From: an uncultured Dysosmobacter sp. | GTDB lineage: Bacteria > Bacillota > Clostridia > Oscillospirales > Oscillospiraceae | NCBI GenBank assembly: GCA_934504065.1 | Contig: CAKSVQ010000136.1 | Span: 1 to 5,923 of the forward strand | Reading direction: 5' to 3' | DNA length: 5,923 nt | Part shown: piece by piece, positions 1-4,879 of the stretch | How positions within the stretch are numbered: position 1 is the stretch's first letter | How the letters are laid out: every line of letters begins with the position of its first letter | The notes under the pieces: generated by a model | The model's input: the letters and a program-made list of their open reading frames with translations, nothing else | Databases searched by the model: none | What the model was told of the DNA's origin: nothing | Position numbers and translations under genes: made by a program

Positions 1-112
1 GCTTCGCAGCGAAAGGGCTTCGCCCTTGGACAATCTTTTTCCGCGCCTGCGCAAAACTTTACCCCCCATTCACTCCAGCGGTGAATGGGGGGCTACCGAT
101 TGATCAGATTGT
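1..112. repeat. Hairpin-rich intergenic repeat, copy 1
   Basis: This segment recurs at 213-324 with one mismatch (G at 78, A at 290), so the array has a period of 212 bp. The copy begins at the first base of the window and may extend further left. It contains a short hairpin AAGGGC-TTC-GCCCTT at 13-27 and a strong 12-bp stem at 62-73/81-92 (CCCCCCATTCAC / GTGAATGGGGGG) with a 7-nt loop. The single mismatch between copies lies in that loop. The only open frames across it are hairpin-derived and lack a convincing ribosome-binding site. It looks like a palindromic intergenic repeat, not a gene; its function is unknown. Confidence 0.85.
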
Positions 113-113
113 T

Positions 114-137
114 CCCCACAAAGCAAGCTTTGTGGGG
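114..137. repeat. Perfect 11-bp inverted repeat in the repeat unit
   Basis: CCCCACAAAGC and GCTTTGTGGGG are separated by only AA, giving a perfect inverted repeat of 24 bp. It lies in the part of the 212-bp unit that is seen only once in this window. No T-tract follows on either strand, so it is not a classical terminator. Confidence 0.8.
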
Positions 138-152
138 CCCCTGATTGCACTC

Positions 153-179
153 AACTGGGCAGGCAAAGCCCGCCCAGTT
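153..179. repeat. Inverted repeat with inner stem
   Basis: AACTGGGC (153-160) pairs with GCCCAGTT (172-179). One A/C mismatch is followed by an inner GGC/GCC stem closing an AAA loop (165-167). It is the third hairpin module of the array and has no T-tract. Confidence 0.75.
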
Positions 180-183
180 CAAG

Positions 184-202
184 GTGCCCCTGAAAGGGGC
201 AC
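184..202. repeat. 7-bp inverted repeat GTGCCCC/GGGGCAC
   Basis: GTGCCCC (184-190) and GGGGCAC (196-202) flank a TGAAA loop. This is the last hairpin before the second copy of the 112-bp repeat starts at 213. Confidence 0.7.
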
Positions 203-212
203 GCTTGCCGCC

Positions 213-324
213 GCTTCGCAGCGAAAGGGCTTCGCCCTTGGACAATCTTTTTCCGCGCCTGCGCAAAACTTTACCCCCCATTCACTCCAACGGTGAATGG
301 GGGGCTACCGATTGATCAGATTGT
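213..324. repeat. Hairpin-rich intergenic repeat, copy 2
   Basis: This is a direct repeat of 1-112 with 111 of 112 bases identical; the only change is A at 290. The internal 12-bp stem is at 274-285/293-304. Copy 2 diverges from copy 1 right after 324. There it continues into CCAAGGGC, which completes an inverted repeat with its own left part, whereas copy 1 continues into the next hairpin module. The near-identity suggests recent duplication or gene conversion. Confidence 0.85.
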
Positions 325-332
325 CCAAGGGC
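234..332. repeat. 99-bp element with 15-bp terminal inverted repeats
   Basis: GCCCTTGGACAATCT (234-248) is the exact reverse complement of AGATTGTCCAAGGGC (318-332). The pair encloses the 12-bp hairpin at 274-304, so the whole stretch can fold as one long stem-loop. In copy 1 the left arm (22-36) is present, but only the inner 7 bases of the right arm (106-112) remain before the sequence changes. It resembles a non-autonomous palindromic element or a structured RNA. No target-site duplication is clear. Confidence 0.65.
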
Positions 333-353
333 AGTTACCTTTCCTTTCCTGAT

Positions 354-538
354 CTACCGTTCTTGAAAAGCGTGGGTCGTGCAGAAAACGCCAATCCCTA
401 AAACATCAAGTGCATACAGAACTTTTTTCTCATGCGGCTCATCATAGTGAGGTATGTTTCGTATTTGGGGGTCTGCGATACAGGTCTTTCGCGGAACGGT
501 ACTCGAAATTTGGAATCTCTTGAGCTTTCTTAGCCCAT
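354..538 (-). pseudogene. Small broken or non-coding reading frame behind an intact promoter
   Basis: On the minus strand a good ribosome-binding site (AAAGGAG at 553-547) sits 8 nt before an ATG at 538-536, but this ATG reads ATG GGC TAA and ends after two codons. Removing one G would open a natural-looking start, MAKKAQEIPNFEYRS, which runs 31 residues to a double stop. The other shifted frame stays open to a TAG at 356-354 and includes PHYDEPHEKKVLYALDVLG. The likely picture is a short gene broken by one or two frameshifts. I do not recognise the family, and it could also be a non-coding transcript. The region is visibly richer in A and T than the flanking genes, which hints at foreign origin or decay. 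Confidence 0.4.
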
Positions 539-563
539 GGGACTCACTCCTTTCTGTATCTAT

Positions 564-592
564 ACTATACAACACTTCCCCAAATACGTCAA
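564..592 (-). promoter_or_regulatory. Sigma-70-type promoter pointing left, with operator-like palindrome
   Basis: On the minus strand TTGACG (592-587) and TATAGT (569-564) are 17 bp apart, close to the housekeeping consensus. The -35 box overlaps a perfect palindrome AATACGTATT (591-600), and AATACGT is repeated directly at 583-589 and 591-597. This layout suits a repressor site. The start should fall near 557, just before the ribosome-binding site of the broken gene. The remaining bases 601-650 hold nothing I can recognise. Confidence 0.65.
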
Positions 593-650
593 TACGTATT
601 ATGCAATTTTACTATTTATACAAATGTAAACCGATTGCCTTCGGCACTCT

Positions 651-1652
651 TCACAAGGCCAACTCCGCCGCCAGACGTTCCACGCCGAAATCCCAGCGCA
701 GGGCATCCAGCAGGGCATTCAGGTTGTCCTCATCGTGCTCGATCTCCGCGCTGAAGCGCCGCAGACCCTCTGCAAGGCCGCAGACCCCCGCCAGACGCTC
801 CACCGTCAGCACGGCAAACACCGTGAACTCCGCCCGGGCCAGTACGTCCCCGTCGTTCACCGCCTTGAGAAGGTAGCGGAAGGCAAAATACACGGCGATC
901 CGCTCCAAAAGCGCTTCCTCTGCGCCGCCGCCCCGCTCCTCTGCTGCGGCGGCAAGCAGCTGCGGCCAATCCGCGTCCAGACATTCCAGACCCGCAAGGA
1001 AGTCCAGCGCCGCCGGGAACACGCCCTCTTCTGCCGGGACCAGCGGCAGCGCAGGCACAGCAGCCGCCTCCTCCGGTTCTTCCTCATCCAGCCGCGCCTG
1101 TGCCGCGGCAGCCACAGACAAAAAGGACCACAGGCGTGCCCGCAGCGGATGCGCCCGGTCCTGCAGCAGCCCGATCAGGCGCGCCCGGAGGGCCAGCAGG
1201 CCGGGCAGCCATGCATCCCCCTCCTCCCCCGGTTCGTCGGTTTCCGTGCTGTGGAAGTCGAGCGGCGCATTGCCGGAAAGCAGCAGGCGATTTGCCTCCG
1301 GACAGGAGGCGGACAGGGTGATCTCCCGGAAGGGGCCGTAGTCCTCCGTGAACCGGGGGTGCTCCCGGCAGGTGACGCTGGTGGCCTGCTGGCCCAGCGC
1401 GCAGTGGATCGCGCAGAGGTTTTCCCCGTTTAAAAAAGGACAGCGCCCGCCGGAGAGGGCAAAGCACTGGTCGCCGTCGGAGTCCGTTTGCAGCGCCGCC
1501 CGCAGGCGCTGCCCCAGCAGGCCGGGGACCTCCAGATACCGCCGGGCCGTTTCCCCGTCGATCACCACCTCCCATTTTTCGCAGCAGGTATGGGGACACG
1601 CCCCTGCAAGGCAGTGAAACTCCTCATAAAAATCCGGTACTGTCACGCGCAC
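651..1652 (-). CDS. FliB-like protein, flagellin lysine-N-methylase family
   Basis: A 333-aa cysteine-rich protein. Near the N-terminus it has VPDFYEEFHCLAGACPHTCCEKWEV (Cys14, 19, 23 and 24), then GGRCPFLNGENLCAIH (Cys71, Cys80), Cys84, Cys95 in TCREHPRF and Cys117 in SCPEAN. This order is typical of proteins annotated as flagellin lysine-N-methylase FliB in Clostridia, which carry a CxxxCC-type metal-chelating region. Salmonella FliB methylates flagellin lysines; many Clostridia carry homologues without nearby flagellar genes, and none is seen here, so the substrate is open. The C-terminal half is Ala/Glu/Leu-rich and helical. I prefer GTG at 1652, because AGAGGAG lies 8 nt upstream. The TTG at 1658, overlapping the regulator's stop as TTGA, leaves only 2 nt. 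Two bases separate the regulator's stop from this start, so the genes are probably co-transcribed and translationally coupled. Confidence 0.85.
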   Translation of the reverse strand: MRVTVPDFYEEFHCLAGACPHTCCEKWEVVIDGETARRYLEVPGLLGQRLRAALQTDSDGDQCFALSGGRCPFLNGENLCAIHCALGQQATSVTCREHPRFTEDYGPFREITLSASCPEANRLLLSGNAPLDFHSTETDEPGEEGDAWLPGLLALRARLIGLLQDRAHPLRARLWSFLSVAAAAQARLDEEEPEEAAAVPALPLVPAEEGVFPAALDFLAGLECLDADWPQLLAAAAEERGGGAEEALLERIAVYFAFRYLLKAVNDGDVLARAEFTVFAVLTVERLAGVCGLAEGLRRFSAEIEHDEDNLNALLDALRWDFGVERLAAELAL

Positions 1653-1654
1653 GG

Positions 1655-2287
1655 TCAACGCTCCTCTCCCTGCTCCAGCAGCTGGAACTGATTTTTGTGA
1701 AAGGTCAGCACGCCCTCCGCCCGCAGCTTGCCCAGCGTGGCGGACATGGCGCTGCGGTCCACCGCCAGATAGTCCGCCAGCTGCTGGCGGTCCATGGGGA
1801 TGGTGAACTTCGGACTGCCCGCGGCCACCGCCTGCGCGGAAAGATAACTGAGCAGCTTGTCCCGCGTGGTACGGCAGGCCATGTGGCGCATTTTCCCGGT
1901 CAGCATCAGATTTTTCTTTGCCAGCATGGAAAGCAGGTTGCCCGCAAGGCGGCTCTCCCGCAGGGCGGCGGCATCCAGAAACAGCACCTCCCCGGCGCTC
2001 TCCGCCAGCACGCTGACCTCCAGCGGCTCATCCGCCAGCGCATAGGACTCGGCAAAGACCTCCCCGGGCCCGACCAGCCCCACAATGCTCCGCGTGCCCC
2101 AAAAGTCCTCCCGGATGATGTGCACCCGACCCTCCAGCACCAGACCGATGCGGCGCACCGCATCCCCCCGGTGCAACAGCAGCTCGCCCTTTTGAAACAC
2201 GGCCTGGCGGGCCGATGCCCGGGCAAGCAGCTCGTCCACTTCTTCCTTTGTGATCCCGTGAAATAGCGGCAGCGCAGAAATTTCCAT
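1655..2287 (-). CDS. Crp/Fnr family transcriptional regulator
   Basis: A 210-aa DNA-binding regulator. Residues about 5-105 form a cyclic-nucleotide-binding-like barrel (FQKGELLLHRGD, GLVLEGRVHIIRED, VGPGEVFAES). A dimerisation helix follows at about 110-145. The C-terminal winged helix-turn-helix spans about 162-204, with RQQLADYLAVDRSAMSATLGKL as the HTH. Its only cysteine is Cys138, so it cannot hold an FNR-type iron-sulfur cluster, and its effector is not evident. The ATG at 2287 has AGAGGA 8 nt upstream. The frame runs open further upstream, through the antisense of the divergent gene, but the domain starts here. It is divergent from the iron-sulfur protein gene and probably controls it and itself; it is followed at once by the FliB-like gene. 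Confidence 0.92.
   Translation of the reverse strand: MEISALPLFHGITKEEVDELLARASARQAVFQKGELLLHRGDAVRRIGLVLEGRVHIIREDFWGTRSIVGLVGPGEVFAESYALADEPLEVSVLAESAGEVLFLDAAALRESRLAGNLLSMLAKKNLMLTGKMRHMACRTTRDKLLSYLSAQAVAAGSPKFTIPMDRQQLADYLAVDRSAMSATLGKLRAEGVLTFHKNQFQLLEQGEER
1661..1667 (-). promoter_or_regulatory. Ribosome-binding site deciding the FliB-like start
   Basis: AGAGGAG on the minus strand lies inside the 3' end of the regulator gene. It is 8 nt before GTG 1652 but only 2 nt before TTG 1658, which favours the GTG start for the FliB-like protein. Confidence 0.6.
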
Positions 2288-2333
2288 TCGTTTTTTCCTC
2301 TTTCGTTGGAAATACAACATACTGTTTTCTCTT

Positions 2334-2362
2334 ATTGTACGATACTGTATGCAACAAGTCCA
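2334..2362 (-). promoter_or_regulatory. Candidate promoter of the Crp/Fnr regulator
   Basis: On the minus strand TGGACT (2362-2357) and TACAAT (2339-2334) are 17 bp apart: a fair -35 and a good -10. The dyad centred at 2346 lies in the spacer between them, which would fit autoregulation. Confidence 0.4.
2335..2357. promoter_or_regulatory. Candidate operator dyad in the divergent intergenic region
   Basis: TTGT-N3-ATACTGTAT-N3-ACAA is symmetrical about base 2346. The heptamer ATACTGT also occurs at 2319-2325, exactly 23 bp upstream (about two helical turns), next to a second small dyad AACA-TAC-TGTT (2316-2326). Position between a Crp/Fnr gene and its divergent neighbour makes it a candidate binding site. 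That assignment is inference. Confidence 0.4.
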
Positions 2363-2368
2363 TATAAA
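2363..2368 (+). promoter_or_regulatory. Candidate -10 box of the iron-sulfur gene
   Basis: TATAAA lies 24 nt before the ATG. No good -35 box is present 16-18 bp upstream (TTGTAC at 2335-2340 is 22 bp away). This would suit a promoter needing an activator such as the divergent regulator. Confidence 0.35.
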
Positions 2369-2392
2369 ATTTGCAAAAGGAGAAATACTACT

Positions 2393-3106
2393 ATGGTACG
2401 CAGGATCATTGAGATCGACCACGAAAAATGCAACGGCTGCGGAGCCTGCGCGTCCGCCTGCCACGAGGGCGCCATCGGCATGGAAAACGGAAAGGCCGTG
2501 CTGCTGCGGGACGATTACTGCGACGGCTTGGGCGACTGCCTGCCCACCTGCCCCACCGGGGCCATCCGCTTTGTGGAGCGGGAGGCCGCCGATTATGACG
2601 AGGCGGCGGTGCTGGCGAAAAAGGCGGCTGCCCTCAAGGGCACGGCCCCCGTTCTGCGCACAGGCTGCCCCGGCAGCATGGCCCAGTCCATGCGCCATGA
2701 GGAGGACGGCGCTCCCGCCGCCCCCGCTGCCGGAGGGGTTGTCTCCCGGCTGGGTCAGTGGCCCATTCAGATCAAGCTCCTGCCTGTGCAGGCGCCCTTT
2801 TATCAGGGGGCGAAGCTCCTGATCGCGGCGGACTGCACCGCCTTTTCCCGGGCAGACTTCCATGAGCGCTTTATGCGGGGCCGCATCACCATGATCGGCT
2901 GCCCCAAGCTGGACGAGGGGGATTACAGCGAAAAGCTGACGGAGATCCTCCGCGCAAACGACATCCGGGAGGTCACGGTGGTGCGGATGGAGGTGCCCTG
3001 CTGCGGCGGCTTGCAGCGGGCGGCGGAGACCGCCCTGCGCCGCAGTGGAAAGTTCATCCCCTGGCAGGTGGTGACACTGGGCCGGGATGGAAATATTCTG
3101 GATTGA
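2393..3106 (+). CDS. 4Fe-4S binding protein with ferredoxin-like N-terminus
   Basis: A 237-aa cytoplasmic iron-sulfur protein. The N-terminal 60 residues form a ferredoxin-like domain. Its first motif is C13-x2-C16-x2-C19-x3-C23. The second is C43-x2-L46-x2-C49-x3-C53-P, where Leu46 stands where a standard motif has its middle cysteine. After a linker, a C-terminal domain carries CPGS (Cys92), DCTAFSRADF (Cys148), IGCPKLD (Cys170) and EVPCCGGL (Cys203/204), then SGKFIPWQVV. This architecture is familiar in anaerobic Clostridia, but I know no proven reaction; electron transfer is likely. AAAAGGAG (2375-2382) lies 10 nt before the ATG. It is divergent from the Crp/Fnr regulator and 16 bp ahead of a small ferredoxin gene, so the two probably form an operon. 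The next ATG-led frame upstream (from 2306) has no support. Confidence 0.9.
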   Translation: MVRRIIEIDHEKCNGCGACASACHEGAIGMENGKAVLLRDDYCDGLGDCLPTCPTGAIRFVEREAADYDEAAVLAKKAAALKGTAPVLRTGCPGSMAQSMRHEEDGAPAAPAAGGVVSRLGQWPIQIKLLPVQAPFYQGAKLLIAADCTAFSRADFHERFMRGRITMIGCPKLDEGDYSEKLTEILRANDIREVTVVRMEVPCCGGLQRAAETALRRSGKFIPWQVVTLGRDGNILD

Positions 3107-3110
3107 TTCC

Positions 3111-3120
3111 GGAGGTGATC
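3111..3120 (+). promoter_or_regulatory. Extended Shine-Dalgarno of the ferredoxin gene
   Basis: GGAGGTGATC is an almost complete complement of the 16S rRNA 3' end. GGAGG lies 7 nt before ATG 3123, so the ferredoxin is probably translated efficiently and independently of the upstream gene. Confidence 0.75.
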
Positions 3121-3122
3121 GC

Positions 3123-3302
3123 ATGAAAGCAACGGTCAACGAAAACTGCATCGGCTGCGGCCTGTGCAACGGGACCTGCCCGGAGGTCTTCTCCATGGGA
3201 GACGACGGTCTGGCCCACGGCGGCGAGATCCCCGCAGGCATGGAGCAAGACGCGCAGGAGGCCCGGGACGGCTGCCCCGTCAGCGCCATCAGCATCGAAT
3301 AA
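3123..3302 (+). CDS. Small 4Fe-4S ferredoxin
   Basis: A 59-aa acidic ferredoxin. It has C9-x2-C12-x2-C15-x3-C19-P near the N-terminus and C51-P near the C-terminus, in the familiar ending DGCPVSAISIE. Cys9, Cys12, Cys15 and Cys51 are the expected ligands of a single [4Fe-4S] cluster. Cys19 has no obvious disulfide partner. Length and layout match monocluster ferredoxins of Clostridia and Thermotoga. It would act as a soluble low-potential electron carrier. It lies 16 bp after the larger iron-sulfur gene and directly before a terminator, so it is the last gene of that operon. It may carry electrons to or from its neighbour, but this is inferred from position only. Confidence 0.93.
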   Translation: MKATVNENCIGCGLCNGTCPEVFSMGDDGLAHGGEIPAGMEQDAQEARDGCPVSAISIE

Positions 3303-3309
3303 ACACAGG

Positions 3310-3338
3310 AAAAAGCGGAGCATGCGCTCCGCTTTTTT
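3310..3338. terminator. Bidirectional intrinsic terminator
   Basis: GCGGAGC (3315-3321) and GCTCCGC (3326-3332) form a stem with an ATGC loop, flanked by five A on the left and six T on the right. It ends the iron-sulfur operon on the plus strand. Because of the A-run it can also end spoVAF, whose stop is at 3344, on the minus strand. Confidence 0.9.
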
Positions 3339-3343
3339 CCTTG

Positions 3344-4762
3344 CTAAGTGTTGTCCCGGCTGATGGGCTCCCGGATCAGCAGCCGCCGCAGCGCCTTGGC
3401 GTTGAAAGGGATCAGGGGATAGAGATACCCCTTGCCCACCACTGGCTTTGTGGTGGCCAGCAGCACCGCCATGCCCACAATGCCCAGCACGAAGCCCCAC
3501 ACATCGAACGCCGCCGTGACCAGCAGCAGCGTTACCCGCAGCAGCTTGAAGGCATAGCCCATTTCATAGCTGGGCTGGGCAAAGCTGGCGACGGACACAA
3601 AGGCCATATACACCAGCACCTCCGGCCCCAGCCACCCCGCCTGCACGGCGAAGTCGCCAAGGATCAGCGCCCCCAGCATGGAAAAGGAGTTGGACAGGGA
3701 ATCCGGCGTATTTAGCGAGGCCAGCTTCAAAACGTCCACCAGAAATTCCACCACCAGCAGCTGCCACAAAAGGCCCAGCGACGCCGGCTGGGGCGAGGAG
3801 AGGAATTTCAGCCACTCCGGCAGCCGTCCCGGCTCGCTGACCATCAGATACCACATGGGCGTGATGAGCAGGGAGATCAGAAACACGATGATCCGCAGCA
3901 GCCGCAAATACGTGCCCACCAGCGGTGGAAAATAAAACTCGTTGGCCTCCTGCGTGAAATCAAAGAAGGTGGTGGGCAGGATCATGACCGACGGCGAATT
4001 ATCCACCACCAGAATAATGCTGCCCTCCATCACGCTGGCGGCGGCGCTGTCCGGCCGCTCAGTATATCTAATTTTTGGAAACGGGTTGTACCATTGGCCA
4101 GGCCGGATGGCCTCCGCCACGCTCTCCTGCGCCATGGAGAGGGAGTTGACGGTGATGCCCCGGAGCTTTTGGCGCACCTGTGCTAAAAGCTCCGGGTCCA
4201 CCTTATCATCAAGATAGCACAGCACCGCGTCCGTCCGGGAGCGCACCCCCAGCTTCACCCCCTCCATGGTCAGATGAGGGTCCCGGATGCGGCGGCGCAG
4301 CAGCGCCATATTGGGCACCACCGCTTCGATAAACCCGTCGTGGGAACCCCGCAGCACCTTGCCGTCCAGCGGCTCGCCCACGCCGCGGGAGGGGTATTCC
4401 TTGGCGTCCATCAGCGCCGCGCCGGGCAGACCCTCGATCAGCAGCAGCGTTTTGCCCAGCAGCACATTGGTCACGATCTCCCGGCGGTCAAAGCTGACAT
4501 TCGTTTCGGAAAAGGTGATAAAGCGGTCGATAAAATCCTGCATCCGGGCAACGCCTGTCAGCTCCTCCGGCTTGACCGACAGCCAGAAGGCCGCCATCCG
4601 CTCCAGCGTGGCATCCTTACCATAACCGTCGATGACCCACAGGCGGCCCCGCCGCCCGCCGATGAGATAGTCCCGGCTCACAAGGTCCACACTGCGCCCC
4701 ACGCCCAGCGTCTTGTCGAACCATGCGGCGTCATCCTTGTAATGCCCTGAAAGTCGTTCCAT
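3344..4762 (-). CDS. spoVAF: Stage V sporulation protein AF (GerA family)
   Basis: A 472-aa inner spore membrane protein of the GerA/SpoVAF family, close to the roughly 490 aa of Bacillus subtilis SpoVAF. Residues 1-280 form the soluble domain, with DLVSRDYLIGGRRGRLWVID near 27-44 and EPLDGKVLRGSHDGFIE near 130-146. The hallmark SPSVMILPTTFFDFTQEAN is at about 256-274. Membrane segments follow at roughly 283-307, 329-347, 361-376, 380-394 and 405-437, with the family ending YLYPLIPFNAKALRRLL. In B. subtilis SpoVAF works with the GerA receptors and SpoVA channel in germination and with FigP/YqhR as an ion channel. The ATG at 4762 has GGAGG 6 nt upstream. An ATG-led extension from 4810 would start upstream of the likely transcription start. 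The gene stands alone here, with no spoVAA-AE genes beside it, under its own sigma-G-like promoter. Confidence 0.92.
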   Translation of the reverse strand: MERLSGHYKDDAAWFDKTLGVGRSVDLVSRDYLIGGRRGRLWVIDGYGKDATLERMAAFWLSVKPEELTGVARMQDFIDRFITFSETNVSFDRREIVTNVLLGKTLLLIEGLPGAALMDAKEYPSRGVGEPLDGKVLRGSHDGFIEAVVPNMALLRRRIRDPHLTMEGVKLGVRSRTDAVLCYLDDKVDPELLAQVRQKLRGITVNSLSMAQESVAEAIRPGQWYNPFPKIRYTERPDSAAASVMEGSIILVVDNSPSVMILPTTFFDFTQEANEFYFPPLVGTYLRLLRIIVFLISLLITPMWYLMVSEPGRLPEWLKFLSSPQPASLGLLWQLLVVEFLVDVLKLASLNTPDSLSNSFSMLGALILGDFAVQAGWLGPEVLVYMAFVSVASFAQPSYEMGYAFKLLRVTLLLVTAAFDVWGFVLGIVGMAVLLATTKPVVGKGYLYPLIPFNAKALRRLLIREPISRDNT

Positions 4763-4782
4763 ACGCCACCTCCGCTGCAGGC

Positions 4783-4812
4783 TAGTATGTGCCGCAAACC
4801 CTCTTTTCATCC
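4783..4812 (-). promoter_or_regulatory. Sigma-G-type promoter of spoVAF
   Basis: On the minus strand GGATG (4812-4808) and CATACTA (4789-4783) are separated by 18 bp. The -10 box matches the forespore sigma-G consensus CATWHTA exactly, and the -35 box is close to GHATR. The predicted start near 4776 lies just ahead of the ribosome-binding site (4773-4769). This places spoVAF expression in the forespore, as expected for the family. Confidence 0.75.
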
Positions 4813-4832
4813 GGCGAAGTGCGTGGTAGAAT
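4804..4832 (+). promoter_or_regulatory. Likely vegetative promoter of the AEC permease
   Basis: TTTTCA (4804-4809) and TAGAAT (4827-4832) are 17 bp apart. TGG directly before the -10 box gives an extended -10 (TGNTAGAAT). The -35 box overlaps the sigma-G -35 of the divergent spoVAF promoter. Confidence 0.5.
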
Positions 4833-4879
4833 AGAGAAAATCACGTCATTTCCCGCAAAGACAGAAAGGGTCCTGCTCT

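Noticed and set aside
62..92. The strong C6/G6 hairpin as a Rho-independent terminator
   Set aside because: No T-tract follows on either strand, and it is part of a repeated module.
81..296. Small protein across the repeat array
   Set aside because: The frame runs through the hairpins, has no clear ribosome-binding site and a composition typical of chance translation of palindromes.
1..332. Repeat array as a CRISPR array
   Set aside because: The repeat is 112 bp with a 212-bp period and only two copies, and the part between the copies is itself palindromic, unlike unique spacers.
608..650. Terminator after the FliB-like gene
   Set aside because: Only a 4-bp TGCC/GGCA hairpin with a 3-nt loop is present, without a T-tract on the minus strand, too weak to call.
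735..1433. A 232-aa plus-strand frame opposite the FliB-like gene
   Set aside because: Its product is low in family-like features and rich in Gln/Arg/Pro, as expected for the antisense of a GC-rich gene. The minus-strand protein has clear conserved motifs.
2288..3295. A 546-aa version of the Crp/Fnr protein starting near 3295
   Set aside because: The extra N-terminal part is the antisense of the iron-sulfur and ferredoxin genes. The Crp/Fnr domain and a ribosome-binding site begin at 2287.
4763..4810. A 16-aa N-terminal extension of SpoVAF (MKRGFAAHTSLQ...)
   Set aside because: It would start within the sigma-G promoter, upstream of the likely transcription start, while ATG 4762 has GGAGG at 6 nt.
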